Shown here: piece after piece, positions 48,501 to 60,250 of the stretch
Layout: the number at the start of each line of letters is the position of its first letter
How positions within the stretch are numbered: position 1 is the first letter of the stretch
Source: Crotophaga sulcirostris
Lineage: Eukaryota; Chordata; Aves; Cuculiformes; Crotophagidae
Direction: 5' to 3'
Length of the DNA: 64,000 nucleotides
Assembly: GCA_013397455.1 (NCBI GenBank)
Contig: VYZB01000016.1
Coordinates: 4,908,327-4,972,326 of the forward strand
Notes under the pieces: generated by a model
Told to the model about the DNA's origin: nothing
Databases searched by the model: none
Seen by the model: only the letters and a program-made list of their open reading frames with translations
Position numbers and translations under genes: made by a program

Positions 48501-51500
48501 TAGTTGGAAGCCAACACAAGAATTTAATAGTTTATAGTTTTAACATAGCCTTTTTTGGAGTGACTGATTAAATAATCTCATGTCAATCAAGTTTCACAAA
48601 TCAGTCAATCATGCAAGTACTACTGGGACTTGCTTATTAATCCTACTATGATGACAGACACCTACAAGCAAGTTCTTAGCAGGCATGGCCTAGCTGGTTA
48701 AACACAAAGTCTTGGGTAAACATTAGCCAAGATTCTCTACCAGTGCTTGGAGTCAACTCCTGGCTATTTCACAAAGTCAGATTCTGGGCTAAGTTTATGC
48801 CCAAATTGTGCCATCATCCACAATGTCAAAAATGTATTCCTATGCAGTCATGGGCTCTTCCTGGCCATTGGTTTATTTTCCTATTTTTAAAGTACTCGGG
48901 AAAACCAGAGACACCTGTTCACATATAAGCTAGATAAACAGAGGTATATCTGCAGAAGATGTCATATTGCCCATGTCCACAGAAAGGAGCTAGCATATTA
49001 AAGGCACATCAGTGAGGAAAAGAATTTTAACACTAAAACAAGTCTAACTTTCTTCGGCAAAATGCTATGTGTAAGGCAGTGCTTGCCACTCCTTGGACAG
49101 TGAGCAGAAGCCTACCACTGTGAACATGACCCAGAACAAGTTAATGACTGGCTTACCTCTAGAAATTTGTAACATTAGAAATTCAAGAGCATACTTGCAC
49201 TCAGATCAACATGTACTCTGTAGGAAACGAAGAGATCATAAGTACATGTCTCCGTCTTGAAAGAAAAGCAAGACTGTTTGCTTTATTGCATTGATTTCAC
49301 AGATCTTGGATAACCAAGGTCAGCTTCTAGATTTTTCCATTTTTTACCAATTGTGGAGCTTACCTGAGGATGACGACACAATGTAGTTTGACATTACTTG
49401 TGACTGAGTTTACAAAGTGCAACGTATCAGTACCATGTTTGATCTGCTAAAATTCCTGTGTAAGGGGAAATATATTATAATATCCTAAGCCATTACTTGG
49501 CAACAGTCAGGAATTTTTCTCCTCATCTGAGCTACCACCATTTTGTTTACATGCTCTATTACTCAGCACCACAAAAGTTGTTTCTGCAGGGCCTGAGGCA
49601 TTAACCAAATCTGAGGATGAGATATGTCAGACAGATAGCACACTACTTAGATACAAGACTGACTTCACTGTCCTTCTTAAAATCAAACTTTAACAGCTAC
49701 TATTGAAAAGACCCCATAAGTTCTCATGATTTTTCAGTAAAATGAAACATAACCAACTCATGGTTCTGCTTACTTCGTTCTTTTACCAGAAGTAAAGTGA
49801 AATTGACTTAATTATGAGCAGCCCTAAAGTAAGAATTTTGCTTAAAACACCCCACTCCTTGCAGGAAGGCCATCAGGAGTTCAGTGTTATTCTTCAGATA
49901 TACGGTGAAATACACCTGGATACGCTGATAATAATTGAAGCCTCACCTTATGCTCCCAGTTTCAACTCATCTACTAAGCAATATTATGGTATTGGTCTAC
50001 AATTTGCTACTATTTTAAGAGCCTGTCCAAAATCCAGAATATCTGGGCAATATCAAAGAGAGTTCTGCTTTTCAGCAAACTCTTCTAAAAATCACTGGTC
50101 ATTACAACCACCAAATATCTGAATCTCAGGACTGGAATGTTTGGCTGATTTCACGAGTTATCTGAGACTATCCAGTACAAAGGCAAGCAGTCAACAGGGT
50201 CATCAGTTTTACCAGAGTGTCCTTAAGGAGCCAGGTAATAATATGTTACAAATGTGAGAACAGCCTCTGGTTACTCATGTAAGGCAGCCCTTGCAGCAGC
50301 TCAAGGAGTTGCAGGAAACTGACCCATTACGCAGCAAGCGCTGGACATGAAGTAAAACCCTGGCATTGGTTCAGAATAGCAGCAGCTGAAGGAAACATTT
50401 ATTCTATAACAGAGGTGCGTATTACTCAATCAATGCCTATTTGGGTCACATAACGTGATAGTTGCTTTCATTCAAGCCATGGATTTGCTTCTTGTTGACA
50501 CAGGCTGCTTAGGATCCAGAGGCAAGAGGCCCAGTTTCCATTTTCCTGAGAGGAAAAGTATACAAGCAAGTGTAACTTTAAGCATGCTGATGCCTAGGTA
50601 CGCACACAACAGCTAAAACTGATCACTTAACAGGGAGACAAGCACAGGTCTAATGAAATGATTCTTGAAAGACAAGGCAAACTGGAGTTCTGGTAATTTA
50701 CCGGGACAATGTAAGTAGGTTTAAAAGTTTTCATGAGCTGAATACCTCTCTCTGTATTTGAATGTCTTAAGGGAAAAAAAGCCAGAGGCTCAAATCTAAA
50801 CTCTTACTACCAGAAAACACTGACATCCTAGAGCTTATATCACACAGATTCACACAATGGTCAGAGTTGGAAGGGACCTCTGGAGATCGAGTCCAGCCCC
50901 CCTGCTAAAGTAGGTTCACCCGCAGCAGGCTGCACAGGAACGTGTTCAGGCAGGTTTTGAGCATCTCCAGAGAACGAGATTCCACAACCTCTCTGGGACA
51001 GCCTGTTCTAGTGCTCTGTCATGAACTTGAGCCAAACAGAAGTATCTGGGTTTTTAAAGCAAGGTATAAATATATCTGACAGCCATACACCTGCAGGCAA
51101 ATCAATAGGCAAAGTTGTTTGGCTACCAGCCACCAATGGAAAGAACAATCTAAAAGCAGATAGATCCAGATATGCCTACAACTATAGACACTAAAGGTGC
51201 ACAACCTTTGTAAAAAAAACAGGACTAATTCCCTGTTTCCATTCTTTCTGTAGCACTTTAACAATATAGCGAATGATTCAGTATAGCACGAGTGTAAGAT
51301 TGCACTGCTGACACTCATCAGTCTTTATTTAAAATTATCCATCATTTAGTCTTGTCTTCCCTCCTACAAACAAGGGATTCATGTGGATCCTGAAAGCTTT
51401 TCACCTATACCTCAGAGAAACTCCCCTGAAGGGATCCAGTTGGGGGCTTTGAAGACAAAAGGGTTTCTTCCAGTGAAATGTAACCATAGTACGCACACTT

Positions 51501-54500
51501 CAAAGATCATGCTCCACATCTTTTAATTGTGGCATCTACTCTAGAAGAGCTGATACTTTCAATTAAACTTTGTACTGATACTCAGCTAACCATGCAATCT
51601 TCACGCTCACTCATTGATGGTTAAAATGGGTCACTGGGTGCTGGTCTATCGAATCAAGGCTTTCCAGAGGCAGGAAGTGACCTGGAACAGCAGTAAATAG
51701 GATCTTTTTCCTCCCATACGAGGTTATGAAGGTTTATTATCAGAACACGTAGAAACCCTGCTCCAGTCACTGACTTCATTTATAACTGTTAGAAGCCAAG
51801 GAAATAAGTCAAATAAGAATTGAGCATAAGCTTATTTATAGTTCAAAACTATTATAAAAATCAACAGATAGATACTAAAACAGTAGAGATGAGTAATTGC
51901 CTTTTGCTGTGTCTTTTGAGCACACTGCTTACTCTGAGCCCTTTTAATATTATATTGCTTAGCCAGAAAAAGTATTAAGACATAATTTGATAGTATGTTA
52001 TATTTTTCTTCTGTGAAAGTGACAATCCATCTTAGCACACATGTAAGAGAATGGAGTAAGTGAAGTAAAATTCTAAGCAAAATGTTGTGAGAAACTGAAT
52101 CCCAAGCACTGTATGACACAATTGTTGTTGTTATAAAAGTACAAATTCAACAGATACTTGAAACTTGCTTCAAAACATGCATTCTCATTTGATTAGTTTC
52201 ATACTGTTTACAGCATTACAGTTTCTATCTAAACTGTCAATAGGCAAAACTGGATCTTGCTAGTTTCAAGATCATCTCAGTCTGAGGTCTTACCACCCAG
52301 ACATGCTAACACTCAGTGTTTTTCATTTAAGTTTTATTACTGTTCAGTCTTCCTATTAAAATGTATTTTCTGAAGAGGCAAAAGAAAAATGCTGTCATAG
52401 TTATCTTGCTCTGATCAGAAAGCTGATGTTAATTAGTACAATATGGATCAATGATGCAATAAGCTTAGTGAAGTCTCATACTGCCAAACAATGATTTCAA
52501 TCACTGAATCCAGCAGTGACGAGCTATTTAGTTTGAAGAGGTAAAGACAGTGAACCAAGACTGCTGTCAAGAGTCTCACGGAAATATGTGTCACTGGTTT
52601 TATGACCACTGAAAAGCCATTGTTTTATCATCTTCCAATGCAGAGCCCATACAATGTGCAGAAGCGAGTACTGACTAGTGAGGCCCTCAACAGCTGGGAA
52701 GTTTTCAATACTAGTTTTTCAGCCCCAAAACCATGGTGCTCTACAACACTATTTTACCCAGTGTCTAAGTGGTTGAGGTCAAGATTGGAAAAAGCTCATC
52801 AAGAGAAGCAAGATCTAACCTTCAGATCCTTACTCTACATGCGTCCCTTGAAAAGAGGTTTTTTGGCAATTATCACGTTACTAGAGCATATTTTTGTTTC
52901 CCTTTTGTGTACTTCTAATGGCAGACCATTACCTGCTATAGTTAACATGACCTGTCAATGAGCTTACTGTATACCATATGGGGAAGAATATTAGAAAACA
53001 AATGGCACTAACTAAACTTCTGAATAGAGGGGTCAGCTAATGCCTCATTCTTCAATTTCAGCATCACAAAACATCGCAGAGAAAGCACTTGATTTGAGGC
53101 TATGACAGGAGTTTGCTTTGCTAAAATTCATGAAAGTTTGCCTACTGTAAATTTCAAACTGCTCTGCCACATTTGTTTACATCAGTTTATAGTCACATCT
53201 ACTCTCAAGAACAACCAGAAGTCACGCATTTGAGAGAGCACAACTAGATGCAGTCTATCCACACAGAAGAACGTGCTGTTGTCCTGGTCTTGAGCTTCCC
53301 AGCTGGCCAAAGAGCCATGTGGTCAGTAACCTCAGTGGGCAACAAAGAGCCACACAGCTGCTTATTCACTCCGCCTTTAGAGGCTCATTGGGAGGAGAAT
53401 CAAAAGGAACAAAGGCTCATGGGCTGAGATAAGGACAGGGAAGGATCATTCGCTAATTATCATCACAGGCAAAATAGACTCATGGGGGGGGCAAAATCAA
53501 TCTTATTTATTACTCATCTAGCACAAGATACTTATGAACAAAATCAAATTCCCCAAGGAACACCTTCCCTTCTCTGTTCTTTCTGAGCTTTACTTTTACT
53601 CCTTATTCTCTCTACCTCCTCCCCTCCCCCCAAGCGGCACAGGGGGTTGGGGAATTGGAGTTGTGATCAGTTCATCACACATTGTCTCTGCTACTCCTCC
53701 CTCCTCACACTTTTCCCCTGCTCCAGCATGGGGTCCCTCCCATGGGAGACAGTCCTCCACGATCTTCTCCAATAAGCTCAGCTACAGTCTCCTCCACAGG
53801 CTGCAGGGGAATCTCCGCTAGGGCATCTGGAGCACCTCCACCCCCTCCTTCACTGATCTTAGTGTTCTCTGCAGCGCTCCCTCTCTCACATCCGATGTCT
53901 GCAGTGCTGCTTCTCCCACATCTTGCTTCTCCCTCCACTGTTGTGCTAGGCCAGACCAGCCCAACCAGTCCAGCGAGCCCCAGCTGCAGGTAGAGTAAGG
54001 GGGAGGCCTCTGCCTCCCCCTTCTCTCCGCTGCTGCCCTCTCACCATTTCTTTCCCCTTTCTTAACTATCACAGAGGTGTTACCGCTGTCACTGACTGGC
54101 TTGGCCTTGGCCAGTGACAGGGCTGCCCCAGAGCCAGCCAGCTTCTAGAAGCTTCTCACAGAAGCTGCCCCTGTAGTCCCCACCAAAACCTGCCACGCAA
54201 ACCAAACACAGCTGTAAAGGGAGACTTCAGTTGCAAGTATATATACAAAAACCTACAGTGGTAGTTTCTGACTACCAACAGTAATGCAAGAAATTGTCAG
54301 CCTTACAATCCAACATTTTGTCAGTATCTCCCTTGAGGATCACCACCTTTCAAAGTTGTCTCTTTCCTTCAAAAGAGAGGAAACACCATGGCTTCCCTGA
54401 AGAAATATAGAAGCACTCCTGAAAGAATGAAGTACGTGGCAAAATCCTGACTTTGTAGCAAACAGTGGAATTGATGCAACCGCTGCTCAGGAAACCCCAG

Positions 54501-55412
54501 CCATGCAATCAGTTGTCTGCATTTGCTTCTAAGCAACAGTTCCTCCCAGTCAGACTGTTTCCATATTTGACTTTACTATTAAAAAAACATCACCTAACAG
54601 AATCTCTGTCTGCCTCTAAAAAGCATAAGACAAAAGCTAAGCTAGTTTATGCAGAGTTTAGCAGGTGGTTGCTTTAATTTCAGCTTACTCTATGGCTGGG
54701 ATCTCTTGGCAGGACTAATATCTTTCCACGGATCACTTGAGGACAGTTAGTACTCTCCATGCCTGTAACCCAATATAAAGTCTCATCTGTCAGCTATTAT
54801 AAACTGAATATTGTAACAGAAAATTATTAGCCTAATCAGTATATACTAGCATACATATTCTGACTCCAAAATCTAATTTAATGGGTCACAACCTAAACAT
54901 GTGGCCAAGAATTAAAAACTACACTGTGCAATTCTAATGCACATAGGCTTCCTGCCACCAGCCAGATCAGAACCTCAGTTGTCTGCACAAAGACTTTTCC
55001 CATGCTAGTTACTACTACAACCCTCTAACTGGTTTCCAAATTCAGAAAGCCAGAAAACTGAGTTCAAGTCATTTTTCAGGAGAAAACATACCTTGAAATG
55101 TTCCTCTCCACTGCAAGTTTAGAAACACTCTTATGTAAATCAGTGGTTTTTTTCTCTCAGTGCTGCCTTTAGGCTTCAAAATTCAGTGAACAACAGCATC
55201 TGTCACGTGACACTCACCTCTACTTCCACAGACTGCATTGCTAAATCACATGGTGGTTTTAGCGCTTTTGGTCTTGTTGCGTACCAGTAGGTGGTGAGAG
55301 CAGCGAAAGCACCGAAGCCCATCAGCGTATTTGTCGGAAGGGTGCGCACATACTGTCTGACATCCCCAAGTTCTGGCATTCGTAGGTGTCTAAACAACTC
55401 ATGTGCTTGCAT
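24376..55412 (-). CDS. ACSL1: ACSL1, long-chain-fatty-acid-CoA ligase 1
   Basis: ATP-dependent acyl-CoA synthetase of the ER and outer mitochondrial membrane. It activates C12-C20 fatty acids for oxidation or lipid synthesis. Coding exons in order: 55412-55218, 47799-47685, 47310-47246, 45961-45860, 41628-41529, 41361-41183, 38421-38389, 38209-38158, 37361-37288, 36234-36157, 33870-33736, 32160-32026, 31116-31021, 30073-30001, 29311-29223, 26087-25971, 25643-25500, 24964-24863, 24783-24712, 24516-24376. All have GT-AG borders and phases chain exactly: 2097 bases, 698 aa, the length I know for human ACSL1. It has an N-terminal membrane anchor (residues about 28-46), the AMP-binding loop TSGTTGNPKGAM (276-287), YGQTE (458-462), GWLHTGD (534-540) and the gate/DRKKHIFK motif (554-561). 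An in-frame TGA 9 bases before the ATG fixes the start. No lesion was seen. Confidence 0.98.
25200..25214 (+). repeat. Poly(G) run of 15
   Basis: Uninterrupted G tract in an ACSL1 intron, followed 200 bases later by a GGAAGGAA-type purine stretch (25411-25445). The pre-mRNA carries poly(C). Confidence 0.9.
25500..25643 (-). CDS. ACSL1: ACSL1 exon: DRKKHIFK linker and C-terminal hinge
   Basis: Encodes [20 protein letters not shown], then [11 protein letters not shown], and later [11 protein letters not shown]. This is the hinge and fatty-acid signature region between the large N-terminal and small C-terminal domains of ANL enzymes. Phase 0 at both ends, 48 codons. Confidence 0.97.
26088..29222 (-). 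other. ACSL1: ACSL1 intron, 3.1 kb
   Basis: Between the exons at 25971-26087 and 29223-29311. No recognisable interspersed repeat, exon or RNA gene on either strand, and only short random open frames. Confidence 0.7.
30001..30073 (-). CDS. ACSL1: ACSL1 exon with YGQTE motif
   Basis: Acceptor TTCTAG at right, actually ending CTAG at 30077-30074, chosen because the internal AAG at 30066-30064 would drop four conserved residues (FYEG). Encodes [25 protein letters not shown] is the adenine-binding motif A5 of the family. Confidence 0.95.
32161..33735 (-). other. ACSL1: ACSL1 intron, 1.6 kb
   Basis: Between the exons at 32026-32160 and 33736-33870. It contains a weak tRNA-derived-SINE-like stretch near 33040-33110 (TCGTGATTAGAGCAC). 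No other structure is recognised. Confidence 0.6.
33871..36156 (-). other. ACSL1: ACSL1 intron, 2.3 kb
   Basis: Contains a pyrimidine-rich block at about 34490-34670 and a TA/CA-rich microsatellite at 35221-35283. No exon or interspersed repeat is recognised. Confidence 0.65.
35221..35283. repeat. TA/CA-rich microsatellite
   Basis: Mixed (CA)n/(TA)n low-complexity sequence including ATATATGTGTATATATACAC; palindromic in places and probably length-polymorphic. Confidence 0.7.
37288..38209 (-). CDS. ACSL1: ACSL1 exon pair forming the AMP-binding loop
   Basis: Exon 38209-38158 encodes [18 protein letters not shown] and exon 37361-37288 continues [13 protein letters not shown]. Together they make TSGTTGNPKGAM, the P-loop-like signature that binds ATP phosphates. 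The motif is split by an intron of about 800 bases inside the second Gly codon. The exons are listed as one span; the stretch 37362-38157 is intron. Confidence 0.95.
38422..41182 (-). other. ACSL1: ACSL1 intron, 2.8 kb
   Basis: Between the 33-base exon 38389-38421 and exon 41183-41361. No exon, RNA gene or interspersed repeat is recognisable. Confidence 0.65.
42625..42920. repeat. Dispersed repeat unit, copy B (paralogue at 19355-19636)
   Basis: Diverged copy of the unit upstream of CENPU, running into a CR1 3' end at the same internal position (after CTGAAAGCA). More AT-rich than copy A. Family not recognised. Confidence 0.7.
42921..43335 (-). mobile_element. CR1 LINE 3' fragment, about 415 bp
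   Basis: Begins TCATAGAATCATAGAATGG (terminal octamers in reverse complement) and continues through the standard CR1 3' region to the tail of the RT ORF. 5' truncated, with no intact ORF, in an ACSL1 intron. Confidence 0.93.
47434..47472 (+). repeat. G-rich tract with quadruplex potential
   Basis: Successive runs of 7, 6, 3, 3 and 4 G with short loops after a poly-T stretch, in an ACSL1 intron on the template strand. It fits the usual four-run G-quadruplex pattern. Confidence 0.7.
50850..51025 (-). mobile_element. CR1-family 3' fragment, diverged
   Basis: Begins TTCACACAATGGTCAGAGTT, then GGAAGGGACCTCTGGAGATC, and continues to CCTCTCTGGGACAGCCTGTT. This is the reverse complement of an older CR1 3' region, of a different subfamily from the copies at 17.9 and 42.9 kb. 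Confidence 0.85.
53280..54210 (-). mobile_element. Solo LTR (931 bp) of an avian endogenous retroelement
   Basis: On the minus strand it starts TGTGTTTGG and ends CCAGGACA (TG...CA). The 5-bp target duplication GCTGT lies at 53275-53279 and 54211-54215. An AATAAA signal is on the minus strand (53511-53506). The GC-rich body has 'cacgctggagcagg'-like units and a CCTTATCTCAGCCCATGAGCC stretch near the 3' end, which I recognise from an LTR family widespread in bird genomes. No internal region or protein genes are present. Confidence 0.88.
55218..55412 (-). CDS. ACSL1: ACSL1 first coding exon: start and membrane anchor
   Basis: Starts ATG at 55412 with G at -3. In-frame TGA at 55421-55419 excludes an upstream start in this exon. 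Encodes [17 protein letters not shown], then the hydrophobic anchor [18 protein letters not shown], and ends QSVEVE before GTGAGT. The N-terminal anchor targets the enzyme to ER and mitochondrial outer membranes. It is nearly identical to the mammalian N-terminus. Confidence 0.97.
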
Positions 55413-55445
55413 GGCAGTTCAGTGCAGTTCTCCCAATGCTGGAAT
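55413..55445 (-). other. ACSL1: ACSL1 5' UTR portion of the first coding exon
   Basis: Acceptor ATCAACAG at 55453-55446 precedes a short non-coding stretch, so at least one upstream non-coding exon is expected, as in other vertebrate ACSL1 genes. Splicing was inferred from the acceptor only. Confidence 0.65.
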
Positions 55446-56384
55446 CTGTTGATATGGAAGAAAGTTACACACAAAGATTTGAAATCCCTTTTTGATTCAC
55501 TGTTGTTACAGGAGAGTGATGTATGCTTTGTCCTACTGCCTGTCCACTATCAAAATAATTTTATCTGTCGCTAAGCTGGCAATACCTTTAGACTTCTGCG
55601 ATTAAGTAAGCAAGCAATTACTCATTCATACTCTAGAAAAACAGGCAGAGCTGACAGGAGGCAATTTCTGCAGAGTTTTAATATTGCTTTTAGCTGACAG
55701 TGCACTTTAACAATTTTTTTGCCTTTCTTTTTTTGAAGGACAGCATTTCACAAATGCTAAATATTTGCTTGTAGAGTAGCTGCACTTTAAGACTGTTTAA
55801 ACAGCAAATATCAAACAGAGAAGTCATGGAGAAGGAAGGCATGGGTATAAGATCTTAACTTGCTTGCATGAGCCTAATAGAGAGCATCCTAATCCCATAG
55901 TAGCAGAACAGGAGCAGGTTTTTTCATCTTAAGTCCATTAAATAAACTCATTCTGTTTTCTACTCTCCCTTCAATCGTGCACAGAAAGCTCACTACAAGA
56001 AGCTGCCTTCACAGTTGATGTCCTTTCACAGCTCTTCTATACTAGCAAGCTTCCTATTTCTCCCAGTACTGTGCCAGCAATTTATCTCTGGTCATGAGGC
56101 AGACTAAAGCAGCATCTAAGGAGGCCCAAGGCAGCAGCACACAGCAATATAATCAGGCACAGGAAGCACATTTGATTTGTCACGTTCACGCAGAAGGAAG
56201 AGCTGAAAGAGGCTGCTCCCTGACATGGATATTCCACAGCAAGAATCAGCCACGGAAAAAAAAAAAGGGATTGCAGTCAGCTCAGCTGGTGCTCTCCTCT
56301 ACAGCCAAGGTCTCCTGGGACATTTGTCACATGCCAAACCCATCAGCTCCTGCCCACTAGGTGAGAGGTAAGCAGCAGGCAGCC

Positions 56385-56530
56385 AGCCTGCCCGGGGCCA
56401 ATGGCAACGGGCACCCAGTCACCCCACCGCCCGCTGAAGGGCGCCTGCCCAGCCTGCCCCGCTGCCCGGTCGCGCCTGGCACCAGCTCGGCCTCCTGCCA
56501 CCCCAGGACAGTCCGCAATGGCCACTCTCA
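56385..56530 (-). promoter_or_regulatory. GC-rich block with CCAAT box, candidate alternative ACSL1 promoter
   Basis: A local rise in GC and CpG about 1 kb upstream of the ACSL1 start codon, with a CCAAT at 56398-56402 and a GGGCGGT-like GC box. Human ACSL1 is known to use alternative first exons. Promoter function here is only inferred. Confidence 0.3.
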
Positions 56531-59500
56531 GGGAAGGAGGGGGGAAGCAATGCTTTCCTGCTTGCTTCAAGAGCAGAGATGTATTTACTCAGACAATTCA
56601 AGTCCAGCCATTTCCTATGGACAAATTAAACAAAGGACCTAAGGAATGTCAAAATGTGTTTAAATAGCTAGAGCATACTGTGTAACAACACACCACAGCA
56701 GGATGGCAGCGCAGGAGATGCTAAATTCCAAACAGGCAGAATTATGTGCTCATTAGTTTTAAAACCAACCATACCAGGCTAAGATTTCACATTTCTACAG
56801 GAAAATCTCTAGTTTACAGTCTGCCCTTTGAATCTGCTACAATCAATTACTCAACCAGGCAACAACGGAGTTGCCTAGTCCACTAGAAGGTTAACCAGTA
56901 AGGATAAGGATTTGCTAGAAACAGCAAAAAGAACCATAAAAATAGTTCAAAGGGCCCATGGTTTCACAATACTAGCAGAAGGACAAGCTGAAGTAAGGTC
57001 ACGAATGGAGGTAGTGTCAGGATGGAATACAGTTCCATCTCTGGAAGGGTCCCAGACCCATCAAGAGCCCCCCATTCTGCCCTCACACTTTTTCTTTGCT
57101 CTTGTAGCCTTAAGATACAGGACTCCATCACCTAGATATGAAGTGTAGGGCCCCTACAGAAATGCCTTTTCGTTATCTGGACAGTGATATACAGCAGACT
57201 ATGCTCAAAATGCACAGCACATCAGGTTGTAATAATGAAAGGTAGAAAAACCCTGACTATATTAACAAGGAACCTCTTCATCTTCCCTGGGCATAAAAAA
57301 AAGTAAAAAAAAAACAGTTACTGACTTAGTTAGGATTACCATGTTGTTGTTGCTTTTTATGCATCAAATCATCCTCATTAGCATTGCAGGCATGAAAACT
57401 ACCTCTTAAATTCTAACATAAACAGCTGTACAGTAAGAATAGAAAGTCATTCCAACTTCTTGGTTTTCAAGTTAATTTTGGGTATATCATAGACAACATG
57501 TTACAAAACTAGAAAAGGGGGGCTATAATGTATGTAAGGGCTAAAAGCAAGCATAGCTCTTTCCTCCTCGAGCCCCACAATAAGCACCGTTAAAAACGAC
57601 AGATACTTGCTTTCCTCTCTGCATTAGTCACGTGTCCTGCACACACACTGTATGATGTAGGAATGCAACGTAATTAAAGAGTTACTCTTTCAAGAGGCTA
57701 TGGTGCCATTACATCTAACAAGAACCAAAGTAAACATGATCATTTCATTCACATGAGTCCCATTGTAGTCAAGGACCTGCTATGGTTTCAGCCTAGATGA
57801 AAAGATGCACACCACTATTCATTTCCTTGACCAGTTGTTTGTAGAGCAGACTGTAAAATAAAACCTTTCTTGAGCAGATATACCACAAGTTATCAGTTAC
57901 GTAATGATATGTTTTACTGCTCAGTTTTATATTGAGGGATGACTTTTTTATTACACCTTCTGCCTCATCAGCACAAACAAAGTTAGGACAGAGTTTTCTG
58001 CAAGACTAAGCAATTCCTAGCTTTAACACTATCTAAGTTATATCAACTTTTGCTTTCTGTATTTAAAACAAGGACAGATCCAACAGGGAGTATAAATTCG
58101 CATTCTTAACATAGGCATCCAAATATGCGCCATCAAGAAATGAGACTTCAATGCCTCCCAGCCTTCTTTGATTTCTTAGATTTGCTTGGCTCATGCTCCA
58201 ACCACATCAGACATCCAGGGTTGTTACTGTGACCAAGGAGAGCAGTTTAGAGCCTTTAGATTGAGATAATAATTAGTGGAGCTAGGATCTGGCTTTCAGT
58301 CCTTTTCCTCAAGGAACAATGCAGCTAAACATGCTCACTCAAGACAAGCAAAAAAGCCAGGTTCTCTTTACAAACTCAGGTCACGCAATTATTTCTCATT
58401 CAGATGGGATCTGGACCATAAGGAACAGCCTTAAACTCAGCCCCAGTGCAAGACAGCACATAGCAGAGGATTGGAAGTCACAGCTGGAGACCCAAAGGAA
58501 GTAGAGGGTAGATGAAGTACCAGTGATACTTAGGTTGCTACATGTAGCAAAAAACTTGGAACAGAATGGATGAAGTTTGAGGTCAAAAGCATTTCTTCCT
58601 CAATGCAACCAGTAGACCTTGGTTTGTTTGTAAATTTAGAAACAATATCAGGCAGATACCGGAAAGGAGTTTAATAACATGGCAAAACTGTTTTAGAGAA
58701 AACTACCAGTTCTGACCACCTCCACAGAAACAGTTCCCCAAAACCAGCCCATGAAAGCATCCCTCTGAACTCACACTATCAATTTACTTAAGGAGTTCTG
58801 TACAGCTCAGACAAAGCCAGCTCTCTCTGCTCACGCACATGCACACCCCACAGCACCCGAACCTCATTCTTTACAGCAGAGCCAGTATCTCAAGGCAACG
58901 ACCCAAGCTGGCAGGACTCCACCGTTCTTTGCTGCTCCTACTCTCGGCATACAATGGGCTATTTACAGTGGGCAGCAGCCTGCCTATTGTCTATCCATAG
59001 CCAGACATCGTTCGAGTGCAACGGAAGAGAACAGCAGAGCAGCCGCCAGCTTCTGTGCTGCAAAGAAAACAACCCCAAGAACCAATGGCCTCTTCTTCTC
59101 TACCCTAATATTTAGATGAACAGCACAGTAGCACTGCAGCAGCCTGCCATAAAGGCAGGTCACCATGTAGTGTAAAAGAACAGGCTGTGTTGTTTCAACA
59201 GCCTCTTGCAGACAGGAGAAAGCTACAAGTTGCCTATCTCTTACTATGAGCAACATGGACCTAAGATGTTTTCACTACAATACACTGGAACATGGGATCA
59301 GCCACCCATACACCTTTGAGTTATCCTGACAGCCACTCGTGTTGCTTTCTTACTGTAATTTATTATGTGGTGGAACTCCCATGGATCTATTTTACTTAAT
59401 TTTTCTCCACTCACCCTGTGAAGGAGCAAGTGCAGGATCATGTTCTAGCTCCCTTATTGAGTATAAAAGAGGATGCAACAAATAGCTTTGGCTATTAACA

Positions 59501-60044
59501 AGAGAAATCCTTCTGTCTGAATAAAATGCATAATCCTAATCTCAGAGTGCATTTACAATCAGCTTAAATTTGAGTCAGTCCAACCTGTCCCAGATACATG
59601 CTCCCACAACCCTCTATGCTGGTCAGGCACTCATCTGGTTGTGTAGTCACACTGGGGAAGTGATCTGGCAAACACCATTTTCCTGGGTTAATAATTCTGA
59701 TGTTAGTTCTCAGCTAGACCAACTCTTGTCTAGATGGCCAGACAGCCATCAGCTCCCAGAAGGAAACCAGACAGCACAGCTATGGAAAGGGATGGACTGT
59801 TATAATACTACACTTTAAGCATGCAACTTCAAACACTGGACGCAAGTCTTCTAGGGTTTTCTCCTGCAGTCAAGGCAGTAACTTGACTGATGTCTTGCAA
59901 TCGCCTGTGACAGAGCAAAAGTGTAACCAGCAAGGAAACTACAACCACTCTCAAGATACAGCAAAGGTGCATAGGTAGAATGAGAATTGAACTATGAAGG
60001 AGAATCTGCCATTTAAGTCTCATATAACGCGATTACAACAGCAA

Positions 60045-60250
60045 GATCACAGAATGGTTTAGGTTGGAAGGGACCTGAAGGATCACCCAGTCCAACTCCC
60101 CCTGCCACGGGCAAGAACACCTTCCACCAGATCAAAGCCCCATCCAATCTGGCCTTGAACACTTTCAGGGATGGGGCATCCACAACACCTCTGAGCAACC
60201 CGTTCCAGGGCCTCAGAACCCTCATAGTAAAGATGTCTCTTGTGGTGTAG
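60045..60250 (-). mobile_element. CR1 LINE 3' fragment
   Basis: Begins GATCACAGAATGGTTTAGG and GGAAGGGACCTGAAGGATC, and continues through the CR1 3' region (GGCCTTGAACAC, AGGGATGGGGCATCC) to about 60250. About 205 bp, 5' truncated, non-coding. Confidence 0.93.

Larger units (their letters stand above)
47800..55217 (-). other. ACSL1: ACSL1 first coding intron, 7.4 kb
   Basis: Lies between the exon encoding the membrane anchor and the exon at 47685-47799. It contains a CR1-like fragment (50850-51025) and a complete solo LTR (53280-54210). No other gene or RNA is recognised. Confidence 0.8.

Noticed and set aside
48660..48760. tRNA-like stretch (TGGCCTAGCTGGTTAAACAC)
   Set aside because: It could not be folded into a cloverleaf with plausible A and B boxes by eye.
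53534..54072. Several open frames of 77-103 codons on both strands
   Set aside because: All lie in the GC-rich body of the solo LTR and have no coding signature.
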